Part shown: positions 50,603 through 58,958 of the stretch, piece by piece
How the letters are laid out: the number at the start of each line of letters is the position of its first letter
Position numbering within the stretch: the stretch's first letter is position 1
Origin: Arcanobacterium pinnipediorum
GTDB taxonomy: Bacteria; Actinomycetota; Actinomycetes; Actinomycetales; Actinomycetaceae
Direction of reading: 5' to 3'
DNA: 64,000 nt
Assembly (NCBI RefSeq): GCF_023973165.1
Contig: NZ_CP099547.1
Coordinates: forward strand, 1,488,001 to 1,552,000
Translations under genes and position numbers: made by a program
Notes under the pieces: generated by a model
Seen by the model: only the letters and a program-made list of their open reading frames with translations
Databases searched by the model: none
What the model was told of the DNA's origin: nothing

Positions 50603-51640
50603 ATGCGAGACCTTAACGCCCTTCCTAAAGCTCATCTTCACCTCCACTTCACCGGCTCGATGCGGGTATCGACGTTAGTTGAGATGGCTGAAGAACAAGG
50701 ACTTCGCCTCCCAGAAAATCTCACCGACAACGTCTCACTACATGTGCCTGCCGATCAGCGAGGTTGGTTTCGGTTCCAGCGCGCCTATGATGCAGCGCGT
50801 AAAGTTGTGCGGAGCGAAGCAGCTATGCGCCGAATTGTTCGAGATGCTGCTGAAGACGACAAGCGTGAAGGCTCGCGTCGCCTAGAGATCCAAATTGATC
50901 CAACCTCTTATGCTCCATTTGTCGGCGGGATCACCCCCGCGTTAGAAATCGTACTTGACGAGGCGGCGCTTGCCTCACGTGACGTCGGTATCGAAGTCGG
51001 TGTTATTGTGGCCGCGTCTCGTATTCGTCACCCGCTCGAGGCACGCACCTTGGCACGACTAGCTGCTAAACACGCCGGAGATGGCCCCGGGCACGTAGTG
51101 GGGTTCGGGTTGAGTAACGACGAGCGACGTGGCACCACCTCCGAATGGTCGGCAGCATTCAACATCGCCCGCCGAGCCGGGATAGCTGCCGTGCCACATG
51201 GCGGTGAGCTCCTGGGACCAGACCACTTGCGTGAAGTTGTGGCACATTTACGGCCAGTGCGCTTAGGACATGGGGTGCGCGCGGCTGAAGATTCAGATTT
51301 GTTGGCACGTATCGTCGATGCCGGAATCGCATTTGAAGTATGCCCAGCTTCTAACGTTTCCTTGGGCGTATATGCCCACCAAGATGAGGTGCCATTACGC
51401 ACACTGCTCGACGCCGGTGCCCAAGTTGCTTTGGGAGCCGACGATCCGCTGTTGTTCTTGTCGCGTTTGACAGACCAATATAACATTGCCCGCGAGCTGG
51501 GCTGTGATGATTACGAGATCGCAATGCTTGCCCATTCCTCAATCAGCGCTTCTTTAGCCAGCGAACAATCAAAGAGACACTGGCATGACGAGATTGATGC
51601 CTGGCTAGCTACACCAGATACGGATGACCATGCGGCTTAA
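50603..51640 (+). CDS. add: Adenosine deaminase
   Basis: This 345-residue TIM-barrel hydrolase deaminates adenosine to inosine. Zinc ligands and catalytic residues are visible: HLHLHF near the N-terminus, PHGGE (about residue 205), LGHG and GADDP near the end. The usual HLEGAL start is changed to HFTGSMR, a variant seen in some actinobacteria. I start at MRDLNALPKAHLH. An ATG 27 bases earlier is possible but not conserved. The position between murB and aspC is typical of actinobacteria. The next gene overlaps its end by 17 bases. Confidence 0.9.
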   Translation: MRDLNALPKAHLHLHFTGSMRVSTLVEMAEEQGLRLPENLTDNVSLHVPADQRGWFRFQRAYDAARKVVRSEAAMRRIVRDAAEDDKREGSRRLEIQIDPTSYAPFVGGITPALEIVLDEAALASRDVGIEVGVIVAASRIRHPLEARTLARLAAKHAGDGPGHVVGFGLSNDERRGTTSEWSAAFNIARRAGIAAVPHGGELLGPDHLREVVAHLRPVRLGHGVRAAEDSDLLARIVDAGIAFEVCPASNVSLGVYAHQDEVPLRTLLDAGAQVALGADDPLLFLSRLTDQYNIARELGCDDYEIAMLAHSSISASLASEQSKRHWHDEIDAWLATPDTDDHAA

Positions 51641-52499
51641 ACCTGATCGTTTTAATTTTCTTATCTCAAACATCCCTTATGTAGAGCCACAACGCTCGCT
51701 CGTTAAAATCGGCTCGACCTTTATACGAGTTCACCGCCTAGCCCAACGTGAGCATATTGGCGCTAATCCTGGATGCCGACGCCTTGATCGCCTTGTTCTC
51801 GATCGCAGCCCACTGACATTTTTACTCGTCCACGGCATCGGATTATCCGCAACCTATATGGTTCCACTAGCTGAGCGCCTAGCTGAATATGGCCAAGTTT
51901 TACTCGTTGACCTACCTGGTTTTGGAGATCTTCCAGCCCCACGCCATCCGTTACAAATTGGCGACTTTGCCGATATTTTAACTGAAATTTTGCGCCTCAA
52001 CGGCATCGCTGATCCGATTTTAGTTGGACACTCTATGGGAGCACAAATCGTCGTTGAGATGATGGCACGCAACCAAGATCTCTATCATCGGGCAGCTCTC
52101 ATTGGTCCGCCAGTTTTTAATGAAGAACGTAGCCCAGCTTGGGTTTTGGCCCGATACACCCAGTCTTCGGTATGGGAACGGCCATCACTTATCCACCTTG
52201 CACTGTGGTCATATCTACGTGCGACGACGGTGTGGATGGCACGGATCATGCCGCGTGTTTTAACCTATCCGATTGAGCAGCGAATCGCCGAGATTGATCC
52301 GCAGGCACATCTTGTTTTTATTCGCGGTGAACATGACTACCTAGCTCCGACACGCTGGCTTGAACACTTAGCTAGCAAGGTGGGGCACAGCCGGGTTGTC
52401 ACGATTGACGGGGCGGCACATTCGACGCTTTACAATGATGAGCGCGAAGTAGGTAACCATATTCTTTCTTTGATTCGAGACGATGCTATATGGGAATAA
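51624..52499 (+). CDS. Alpha/beta hydrolase
   Basis: This 291-residue hydrolase has the HGIGLSAT oxyanion loop, nucleophile elbow GHSMGAQ (about residue 137-143), acid in RGEHDYLAPT (about 235) and histidine in AAHSTLYN (about 262), a complete Ser-Asp-His triad. It resembles small esterases of the prolyl-aminopeptidase/lipase type. The substrate cannot be told. Its ATG overlaps the end of add and its end overlaps the next hydrolase by 10 bases, so the three genes form a coupled operon. Confidence 0.75.
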   Translation: MTMRLKPDRFNFLISNIPYVEPQRSLVKIGSTFIRVHRLAQREHIGANPGCRRLDRLVLDRSPLTFLLVHGIGLSATYMVPLAERLAEYGQVLLVDLPGFGDLPAPRHPLQIGDFADILTEILRLNGIADPILVGHSMGAQIVVEMMARNQDLYHRAALIGPPVFNEERSPAWVLARYTQSSVWERPSLIHLALWSYLRATTVWMARIMPRVLTYPIEQRIAEIDPQAHLVFIRGEHDYLAPTRWLEHLASKVGHSRVVTIDGAAHSTLYNDEREVGNHILSLIRDDAIWE

Positions 52500-53146
52500 A
52501 AGACCGGATTAAGGACTACGGGTGGTTTGTGTGTACGGCACTAAATCGCACACCACTGGGGATACGAAACCATCCTCGCGCTACTGTCGTCGTTATCCCA
52601 GGTATTTACGAAGGGCGCACCCAGCTCATGCCGCTAGCTCGTTCTCTGCACGAAGCTGGCTACCAGGTTGAGATTATCGGCGAACTGGCTATGCTGACCA
52701 AACCCACCGCGAAGTTAGCCCGCATCGTTGCGCAACGAGTAGCTACAATTCCTGGCCCGGTGGTCTTGTTGGCACATTCCAAAGGCGGCCTGGTTGGGGC
52801 AAGTGTTTTGGAATCGCATGACAAACTGCTCAATCTCGCAGGGATGGTCGCCATTGCTACCCCGTGGCAGGGTTCATCACTGGCGCAGTTTTTCCCGCCA
52901 AACTCACCAGTGCGGCGCCTGGCACCAGATGGGTTGGACCTTGCCATCCAGCAACGCCAAAACTGTGACCTGTCTCGGATCTATTCTCTTATTCCGCGCA
53001 GCGATCCACATGTACCTAACGGTTCATATCTACCTGGCGCCCACAATATTCGGCTGACTTCATCTGGGCATTTCTTCCCGTTGGGAACTGCCGAGACCAA
53101 ATCCCTCGTGCACGAATCTCTTCGTCGCTTGCTCACAAGCCGTTAA
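52490..53146 (+). CDS. Alpha/beta hydrolase, lipase-like
   Basis: This is a 218-residue protein. The strand VVVIPGIYEGR is followed by the nucleophile elbow LLAHSKGGLVGAS (about residue 93-105). An acid is likely in LIPRSDPHVP and the histidine in TSSGHFF (about 195). The pattern resembles class I lipases or PGAP1-like esterases, but with lower sequence similarity to known ones. It overlaps the preceding hydrolase and converges on murB (4-base overlap of 3' ends). Confidence 0.7.
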   Translation: MGIKDRIKDYGWFVCTALNRTPLGIRNHPRATVVVIPGIYEGRTQLMPLARSLHEAGYQVEIIGELAMLTKPTAKLARIVAQRVATIPGPVVLLAHSKGGLVGASVLESHDKLLNLAGMVAIATPWQGSSLAQFFPPNSPVRRLAPDGLDLAIQQRQNCDLSRIYSLIPRSDPHVPNGSYLPGAHNIRLTSSGHFFPLGTAETKSLVHESLRRLLTSR

Positions 53147-54324
53147 TCGAGGCTTAGACCGACGAATACTGGTTCAGGTACCAAGGTTACCCCAAACGCC
53201 TCTCGAACCCCGTCTCGAACCACACGCGCCAGGTCAATGATGTCTTGGGCGCTAGCATTACCGCGGTTGGTTACCGCCAAGCAATGATCGGTCGATAGCG
53301 AGGCTGTGGAAGAGATCTGGAATCCTTTGTCAAACCCGGCATGCGTTATGAGCCACGCCGCTGAGGTTTTAACCAATCCTGGAACTACCTGGCCCTGGCC
53401 TCCAATCTGGTTAATCGTTGCGTGATTGGTGACCGGGAATTGGGGCGCATCCCCAGGCAAGCGGTGAGCTTGATCTAGGGTGAGGACTGGGTTAGTGAAG
53501 AACGACCCAGCAGAATAGGTGTTGCGGTTATTATCGTCTAACACCATTGATTTTGATCGGCGCAGTTCGAGCACTGCTTGGCGTACCTCGGTTGCCGGTG
53601 CACGGCCGCCAAGTTCAATCCCTAACGTGCGTGCAAGTTCGCCATATTTAACTGGAGCGCTCAACGTCGCGCGCCGGGTGTGGAAATTGACCTGGAGGAC
53701 GATCCAGCGCGGACTGGGCCCCCACGGGCCGTTCGTCATTGATTCTTTGAGAACAGAGTGCCGGTAACCGAAATCTAGATCAGACAAGAACAAGGTGGTG
53801 ATACGTTGTTCGAGCCGGTCATATACCCGTAACGAGGAAATTGTTTCGGCGACTTCTTGGCCGTAAGCCCCGATATTTTGTACCGGAGCAGCCCCTGCAC
53901 TTCCCGGAATGCCCGAGAGTGCCTCCAGCCCCATCCATTCGTGTTCGATTGCATAGACAACGACATCGTCCCACGGACTTCCAGCAGTGACAGACATTTG
54001 CCCGCCACCGCAACCGTCATCCATCGTCGTCACGATCTCGTGGCGCATATCGCGGATAACAACACCCGGAAAAGGTTCATCGCTGGCAAGAATATTAGAT
54101 CCGCCGCCAACGACCAAGACTGGAAGGTGGTGTTCATCTGCCTCACGCACGGCTGCCACTATCTCAGCTTCACTATGGGCTTGGACGAGTGAGGTAATTG
54201 CTCCGCCAACTCCGAGCGTGGTTAACTCGGCGAGGGTTTGGGCGTCTTTTTTAGCACGAGAAGACGGTAGTGCAGGAGGAACTGGTCCGTGCCCGATCAT
54301 TCCCTCACCCAATGAACAGCTCAT
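53143..54324 (-). CDS. murB: UDP-N-acetylenolpyruvoylglucosamine reductase
   Basis: This 393-residue flavoenzyme makes UDP-MurNAc for peptidoglycan. Visible features are the FAD-binding VVGGGSNILAS, the arginine region IPGSAGAAPVQNIGAYGQEV, the catalytic serine in YSAGSFFTNP and the final glutamate in LVPEPVFVG. I start at ATG 54324 (MSCSLGEG), with AAGG about 8 bases upstream. Longer frames are open but run into a relic insertion-sequence end. The extra N-terminal about 40 residues relative to E. coli are common in actinobacteria. Confidence 0.92.
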   Translation of the reverse strand: MSCSLGEGMIGHGPVPPALPSSRAKKDAQTLAELTTLGVGGAITSLVQAHSEAEIVAAVREADEHHLPVLVVGGGSNILASDEPFPGVVIRDMRHEIVTTMDDGCGGGQMSVTAGSPWDDVVVYAIEHEWMGLEALSGIPGSAGAAPVQNIGAYGQEVAETISSLRVYDRLEQRITTLFLSDLDFGYRHSVLKESMTNGPWGPSPRWIVLQVNFHTRRATLSAPVKYGELARTLGIELGGRAPATEVRQAVLELRRSKSMVLDDNNRNTYSAGSFFTNPVLTLDQAHRLPGDAPQFPVTNHATINQIGGQGQVVPGLVKTSAAWLITHAGFDKGFQISSTASLSTDHCLAVTNRGNASAQDIIDLARVVRDGVREAFGVTLVPEPVFVGLSLD

Positions 54325-54375
54325 ATTTTCTGCCTTAAAGAACCTAGAATCGTCAACGTATTTTCTGATTATAGT

Positions 54376-54399
54376 GGCTCTTCGCATCTTAGCGGAGGG
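54376..54399. repeat. Relic of an ISL3-type terminal repeat
   Basis: GGCTCTTCGCATCTTAGCGG and the next four bases match the left end of the intact ISL3 element (56275-56298) at 20 of 24 positions. It lies 52 bases before the murB start and could now carry part of its promoter. Confidence 0.55.
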
Positions 54400-54418
54400 T
54401 ATGTGACGTGGCACTATC

Positions 54419-54558
54419 CCCACGTGAACTGGGTATATGCTTGTGCGTCTGCCCTGTCAAGGCTTCATGCATACCATCTCCACCCGAACTGGTTATATGC
54501 ATGCCGAGGAGGGCTCGACTAATTCCACACGTTTACCCCACCCGAACTCGAATAAATG
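54419..54558. repeat. Three spaced 22-bp direct repeats upstream of murB
   Basis: Copies at 54419-54440, 54479-54500 and 54537-54558 share CCAC..GAACTGGNTATATG with a few changes, spaced about 60 bases. There is no CRISPR-like uniformity or cas gene. They could be binding sites for a regulator. Confidence 0.6.
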
Positions 54559-54602
54559 AATTTTCTTATCTTCCGCCCTGGATAAGACCATAAGTTGTGC
54601 CG

Positions 54603-54664
54603 AAACCGGGGTATTTGGGGCGATGTCCTCATATACGGGGACATCGCCCCAAATACCCCGGTTT
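54603..54664. repeat. 26-bp perfect inverted repeat
   Basis: Arms 54603-54628 and 54639-54664 pair without mismatch around a 10-base loop. On the plus strand TTTTGC follows. No gene ends here on the plus strand, so its purpose as terminator is unclear. It may end the IS256-type transposase message on the minus strand or be an IS relic. Confidence 0.65.
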
Positions 54665-54796
54665 TGCAACAGGCAAACCTCACCACCAACCTTGAAAATC
54701 GGATATTTCAGAATACAACTAGGTTTGGTCGGCCTATAGCGGCTGTGTACGTAGATTGCTGCGGACAGACAAGCAGGGTGAATGGTGTTGGTGGCG

Positions 54797-54854
54797 TGGT
54801 CGGCACGAAAAACGATAGCTATGACTCGGCGTGTGCCTGGTCGGCACGAAAAAC
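54797..54854. repeat. Pair of 17-bp direct repeats
   Basis: TGGTCGGCACGAAAAAC occurs at 54797-54813 and 54838-54854, a 41-base period. The flanking sequence is also similar (GATAGCTAT against GCAGTTAT). No gene is seen between 54665 and 54998. Confidence 0.65.
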
Positions 54855-54998
54855 AGCAGTTATAGATTTTTGCGAACCAGTAAGCAGAACAAAATGGCAG
54901 CTAGAAGTTGTTGCTGATTGATAGCCACAAGGATCCACCATTCGAATGAGGTGTTCTCATGAGAACCGCCAACACGTACAGCGTAATCAAGGGTTATA

Positions 54999-56243
54999 GG
55001 ACAAAAGTTATTGATTTTGGGTTAGTAGTCGTTGCGGTAGGGTGTGTGGGTGTGGAGTTCGTTCCAGTCAAGGCCGTTGCCCCAGCGATGGTTGTTGTGG
55101 TCGGCTCGGTGTCGGGCTGCGGCTTGCTGGTAAGCGCGCATGATGTCCGTGTTGGTGGGCATGATACGCAGGATTTCGGCTGGGTTGGCAGGGTTCTCGG
55201 TGTGTAGGTAGCACCACCATGACACTGCACGGATCCGGTGATCGATACTCATACCCCGATGACGGCGCAGCAGTTCACGTAAAGGCGAGTTGATACCTCC
55301 CTCGATCTGGTTATTCATCGCTGGTAGAGAACCGATTATTTCTCCGTCATCGTAAAGATCGGGATTGAGAAACGTGAACAAATGGCCACTATCGACCAGC
55401 CTAGACAGACTATTGCCAGCCTTGACGAGCCGCTCGTGTTTATCGACTAGTTTTCCTTTCTCGTTACGGGTTTTCTCGGCCAGGAACCCAGCCCAACGGT
55501 GACGCCAAGCATAGAAGCTATCGATCCATGCGTGCGCGTGTGCGGGAGTTTTCACATGCAATAGATCAACACCGATCCGGTAGAGCTGTCTGCCACATTC
55601 AGTTCGTGAGCGTGTGGTCGTGTAGCGTTTGACCTGTTGATAGGCGTGGAACGTGCAGCGTTGGACACGCGTGGAGGGCCACAATCGTGCCCGAGCTGTT
55701 GTGAAACCTGTGCCCCCGTCAGCCACGACCATACCGGGTGGTGGGATTTTCGCGAGCAGGTCCAGCCAGGCTTGGGTCGATTCACGTCTGGCCACATGCC
55801 AGGCAATCACATATTCGGGGCTGCAGGCGATCAGAATGACAGCATCGCGGCCTAAATGGATACCATCAACATGGATCACGCGGTGGTCTTGCCCATCGGG
55901 TTCGCATATCGGCCAGATCTCCCACAACACAGCGCTCCTGCGTCGGAAGGTCCGGCCCTGTCCAGGAAGTTCTCGCTGCGTGGTTTTCCCAGTCAGAACG
56001 TCTAAGAACGCGCGCAAATCCCGCGAAGTGACGTCGTTATGCCAACGCGAGGTTACCTTGCATGAGCAGCAGATCCAGCGTTGGTGGCCGCATTTGTCTT
56101 TACCGTTTTTGACCATGCCTTCACCACAAGTAGGGCAGTGTTTCTTGTTCGATCTCATACCCACTAGTATGCAACCGACTTTCACCACAATTTTTCCCTG
56201 CTATCACGCGGATAACTGGCAACAAAATCAATAACTATTGTCC
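54999..56243 (-). mobile_element. Insertion sequence, IS256-family (IS1249-like)
   Basis: The element is about 1245 bases. Terminal repeats GGACAAAAGTTATTGATTTTG (54999-55019) and its reverse complement with one change (56223-56243) match at 20 of 21 positions. It contains a full transposase gene. No target duplication is clear at the flanks, so either the insertion is old or the exact ends are a little different. Confidence 0.75.
55022..56158 (-). CDS. IS256-family (IS1249-like) transposase
   Basis: This 378-residue mutator-type DDE transposase has an N-terminal zinc ribbon (CPTCGEG, then CCSC) near residues 8-35. The catalytic residues are likely D in IHVDGIHLG, D in VVADGGTGF and E in NQIEGGINSPL. 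I start at ATG 56158. A GTG 10 codons earlier is possible. The frame is intact with no stop, so the element may still be active. Its stop is only 2 bases from the inverted repeat. Confidence 0.82.
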   Translation of the reverse strand: MRSNKKHCPTCGEGMVKNGKDKCGHQRWICCSCKVTSRWHNDVTSRDLRAFLDVLTGKTTQRELPGQGRTFRRRSAVLWEIWPICEPDGQDHRVIHVDGIHLGRDAVILIACSPEYVIAWHVARRESTQAWLDLLAKIPPPGMVVADGGTGFTTARARLWPSTRVQRCTFHAYQQVKRYTTTRSRTECGRQLYRIGVDLLHVKTPAHAHAWIDSFYAWRHRWAGFLAEKTRNEKGKLVDKHERLVKAGNSLSRLVDSGHLFTFLNPDLYDDGEIIGSLPAMNNQIEGGINSPLRELLRRHRGMSIDHRIRAVSWWCYLHTENPANPAEILRIMPTNTDIMRAYQQAAARHRADHNNHRWGNGLDWNELHTHTPYRNDY

Positions 56244-56274
56244 AACCAAAAACTCGAGTCGAAACGAGTTTCTT

Positions 56275-57906
56275 GGCTCTTCGCGTTTTAGCGGGGTGAA
56301 ACGTTGTTACTCGGTGGGTTTACTGGCCTAGTATCAGGTGCTGGTGTAGTGATTTTAAAGTTAGCAGCTGTGTTTTCGTTGGCGTTAATGTGGTGGTGAT
56401 GAGATTTTTAGTGGCCCGGAATAACTATATAAAAGTAAGCAACATACATTGTCTTTGTTAACCCGTTGGTGTTAGTGCGAGCAACACTCGATGATAGAAA
56501 ATGCCTTGTGATCTTCTCACTGGTAAACAGGTTACACGAAGATATTATGCAGCAGTCTCCAGTTAGGTTTACCGGCATACAGTAATGCACGAATGCGATA
56601 GTTGTTGAAATTCGTGAACCCAAATCCGATACGTTTAATACGTTTGATGAGATTGTTTAACGCCTCGGTGATGGAATTAGAAAGATGCGTTTGATGATAC
56701 GCCAAGATTTGAAGCTGCCATCGTTGTAGCGTGCGTCCTAGCTGCTGAATTTCTGGGGGCATAGCCACATCCAGGCATGTTTGTATCAATTCTGCAAGCA
56801 TGGTGGTCGCAACACCAAGATCTGTTTGCTGATAAAACTCTCGTAAGCGTTCTTTTATCCGATACGCAATCGCTACTTCAGCGTGAGGATCTCCTAACAC
56901 AAGCATGCTTTCTAGACGCTGGACCATTGCTGGCAGTAGTTTTTCACTACCATATGTCAGTAAACGCCGAATCTTGTATAAAGGATCTTTTTTATGCCCA
57001 CGGTGTCCCAAGGTCTGATTTTGTACGCGTCTACGTACAGTATCTAACACACGATTGGCTAACGTAATCACATGGAAATGATCAGCTATTTGAGTTGCCT
57101 GGGGTAATACCACGTTATACACAGCACGGTATGTTGGGCTCATGTCTAAAGTGGCATAGCGGATTCGTGCTTTCCAAGCGTTGGGCTGGTCTTTTAAATA
57201 GCGGGCTACGTCTATGTAGTTACAGCTTGGGATAATATCAATGATTTGATGATGCTCGACGTCACATACCGTAGTGACATAACTTGTGCGGTGTCCTTGT
57301 ATGCGAACGAAACTTGTTTCATCAAGCCCGATTGCGTGAGTCTTGTTTAAACGCTTACGGTCTGCTTGTAGTAACACTTGACCATACATAGTTACTGCAT
57401 CATTGACTGTGTGCCAAGAACAACCAAGTTCAGCTGCGACTTCGCTAATTGTTCGTCCCATGCCTACTTGCTGGGTCGCCCATTTAGCTGCCCTGGTAGT
57501 CATCTGGCAACGTTGAGCAGCAATACGTTTATCTTGACTTGTCCATGAACCAACATCACATGCAACGTTTGGACAATACCAGCGGTGCTTACGCCATAAC
57601 AAGCTCATAGACCGACCATAGACAGGTAAATCTATATACCGTACTCTTGGCCTTTCTTTAACGCGTGCAAGACTTTCACAACGTGGGCATGTTGGTCTCT
57701 TAAGGACTTGTTCAATTTCGATTTCCTGTTGAGAGCCATGACGGTGATACGCCAAGACGCGAATATCTTTCAAACTCACAAGCCGAGCAAGAATTACGGT
57801 AGGATCATAAGCGGTGAAGGTACGTTCAAGTTTTTGATTCACACTCTAAGCATGAACTACCTTCACCACTTCTGCATCTCCACACCCCGCTAAAACGCGA
57901 AGAGCC
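56275..57906 (-). mobile_element. Insertion sequence, ISL3 family
   Basis: The element is 1632 bases, with perfect 24-bp terminal inverted repeats (56275-56298 and 57883-57906, beginning GGCTCTTCGCGTTTTAGCGG). It is flanked by identical 8-bp direct repeats AGTTTCTT (56267-56274 and 57907-57914). An 8-bp duplication is the ISL3 signature and its perfection indicates a recent insertion. About 230 bases inside the left end are non-coding. Confidence 0.92.
56532..57842 (-). CDS. ISL3-family transposase
   Basis: This 436-residue intact protein has an N-terminal zinc ribbon (CPRCESLARV, then CPNVAC), a helix-turn-helix about residues 125-160 (ISEVAAELGCSWHTVNDAV), and the DDE catalytic residues in GLDETSFVR, TLDMSPTYR and SITEALNNLIKRIKR. 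The start is GTG 57842. No frameshift is seen. The gene is inside a complete element with target duplication. Confidence 0.9.
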   Translation of the reverse strand: MNQKLERTFTAYDPTVILARLVSLKDIRVLAYHRHGSQQEIEIEQVLKRPTCPRCESLARVKERPRVRYIDLPVYGRSMSLLWRKHRWYCPNVACDVGSWTSQDKRIAAQRCQMTTRAAKWATQQVGMGRTISEVAAELGCSWHTVNDAVTMYGQVLLQADRKRLNKTHAIGLDETSFVRIQGHRTSYVTTVCDVEHHQIIDIIPSCNYIDVARYLKDQPNAWKARIRYATLDMSPTYRAVYNVVLPQATQIADHFHVITLANRVLDTVRRRVQNQTLGHRGHKKDPLYKIRRLLTYGSEKLLPAMVQRLESMLVLGDPHAEVAIAYRIKERLREFYQQTDLGVATTMLAELIQTCLDVAMPPEIQQLGRTLQRWQLQILAYHQTHLSNSITEALNNLIKRIKRIGFGFTNFNNYRIRALLYAGKPNWRLLHNIFV

Positions 57907-57950
57907 AGTTTCTTTCCAGAAAACCCCACCCTAGCAACGAAAAACAGCAA

Positions 57951-57971
57951 AACCATCAATAACAATTGTCC
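57951..57971. repeat. Relic copy of the IS256-type terminal repeat
   Basis: This segment matches the right end of the neighbouring IS256-type element (56223-56243) at 17 of 21 positions and in the same orientation. A few bases further (57984-57999) TCAAACGCGAAGAG resembles the ISL3 right end. Confidence 0.55.
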
Positions 57972-58079
57972 GCTAGCCCGTAATCAAACGCGAAGAGTTG
58001 CCAACCCGCTGAGATTCAAACCCAATTCAAAACTGACTATTACCTGCTATATCAACGAAACATAGCCAAAAAACAACAC

Positions 58080-58189
58080 GATCTGGCCTATAAGCCCACG
58101 ATCTGACCAATAAGCCAATAAGCCCGATCTGGTCAATAAGCCAATAAGCCCAATCTGGCCAATAAGCCCGATCTGGCCAATAAGCCGAG
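58080..58189. repeat. Imperfect tandem repeat with unit GATCTGGCCAATAAGCCC
   Basis: About five units of 18 to 26 bases built from GATCTGGCCAATAAGCCC, some with an extra AATAAGCC, lie just before the rpmG terminator. No gene is visible in 57915-58194. Confidence 0.85.
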
Positions 58190-58194
58190 ATAAC

Positions 58195-58224
58195 AAAAAG
58201 CCCTTCCGGAAGGAAGGGCTTTTT
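58195..58224 (-). terminator. Terminator after rpmG
   Basis: A 13-bp stem (58195-58207/58212-58224) with loop TTCC (minus strand) and a T-run GGGCTTTTTGTT is 10 bases after the rpmG stop. It is a classic Rho-independent terminator. Confidence 0.92.
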
Positions 58225-58233
58225 AAGAGAAAC

Positions 58234-58404
58234 TTATCGAGTCTCGCGGTGAGTCTGGGACTGGTTGCACCTTGGGCAGTACTTCTTCAGTTCCAGGCGA
58301 TCCGGCGTGTTACGACGGTTCTTCTTCGTAATGTAGTTGCGCTCCTTGCAAACCTCGCAAGCGAGGGTGATCTTGGGGCGAACGTCTGCAGACTTGCTAG
58401 CCAC
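58234..58404 (-). CDS. rpmG: 50S ribosomal protein L33, zinc-binding form
   Basis: This 56-residue protein starts at GTG 58404 ([20 protein letters not shown], then [19 protein letters not shown]). The zinc ligands CEVC and CPRC are both present. GAGG lies 8 bases upstream. It is downstream of tRNA-Tyr, tRNA-Thr and tRNA-Met on the same strand, the conserved actinobacterial arrangement. Its own start is too unusual for a simple ATG scan, so it is easily missed. Confidence 0.94.
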   Translation of the reverse strand: MASKSADVRPKITLACEVCKERNYITKKNRRNTPDRLELKKYCPRCNQSQTHRETR

Positions 58405-58457
58405 TGTTGTTACCTCACGTTCGGCTTGTTGAGAAGCGGGTGCTTCAATTTCGTTTG

Positions 58458-58531
58458 TAGCGGGGGCGGGGTTTGAACCCGCGACCTCACGATTATGAGT
58501 CGTGCGCTCTGACCAACTGAGCTACCCCGCC
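58458..58531 (-). tRNA. tRNA-Met (CAT), elongator
   Basis: This 74-base cloverleaf has anticodon arm loop CTCATAA, T-loop TTCAAAC and D-arm with GTTGGTC. The 5' acceptor GGCGGGG pairs with CCCCGCT, leaving a G-U pair at position 1-72. Discriminator A. The 3' CCA is not encoded. Confidence 0.93.
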
Positions 58532-58559
58532 TCAAATCCATTTCGTGTGAAATGAATGG

Positions 58560-58632
58560 AGCCCCGAAAGGGAATCGAACCCTTGACCTTCTCCTTACCA
58601 TGGAGACGCTCTGCCGACTGAGCTATCGGGGC
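58560..58632 (-). tRNA. tRNA-Thr (GGT)
   Basis: Acceptor GCCCCGA with TCGGGGC, anticodon stem TCTCC/GGAGA with loop ATGGTAA giving anticodon GGT, T-loop TTCGATT. The discriminator is T, and CCA is encoded directly after it (58557-58559). Confidence 0.95.
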
Positions 58633-58743
58633 AACGTTGGAAAGCTTACCAACTGAGATGGTAAAATACCAACCAAGCTAAGAAATCTTCTGGTGAAACA
58701 TATCACCAGAAAACTTCACTTAGTTACTCACGTAACTAATCCG

Positions 58744-58824
58744 TGGCAGGTGAGGGATTTGAACCCCCGAAGGTTACCCGTCTGATTTACAGTCAGATGC
58801 ATTTGGCCGCTCTGCAAACCTGCC
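58744..58824 (-). tRNA. tRNA-Tyr (GTA)
   Basis: Class II tRNA with a long variable arm. Acceptor GGCAGGT with ACCTGCC, anticodon loop CTGTAAA with anticodon GTA, T-loop TTCAAAT. The CCA is not encoded. It is the first of three tRNA genes read towards rpmG. Confidence 0.95.
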
Positions 58825-58958
58825 GTGCACGAATTTTTAATAACCCGTGCGGATAACGAGATTACCAGCTCTACCCCCTAACGTGTCAAACTATAAGGGT
58901 AAGAAAACAGTGCTATGCACGTCACATTTTAAAAAATGAGGCATGAAAGAAGGAAATT

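Noticed and set aside
51624..53146. Toxin-antitoxin or phage module in the add operon
   Set aside because: The products are clear alpha/beta hydrolases and the setting is conserved housekeeping.
54419..54558. CRISPR array
   Set aside because: Only three degenerate 22-bp copies with no cas gene and no stable spacer length.
54595..54921. 108-codon open frame on the plus strand beside the IS256-type element
   Set aside because: It runs through a perfect hairpin and two direct repeats. No similarity and no ribosome site.
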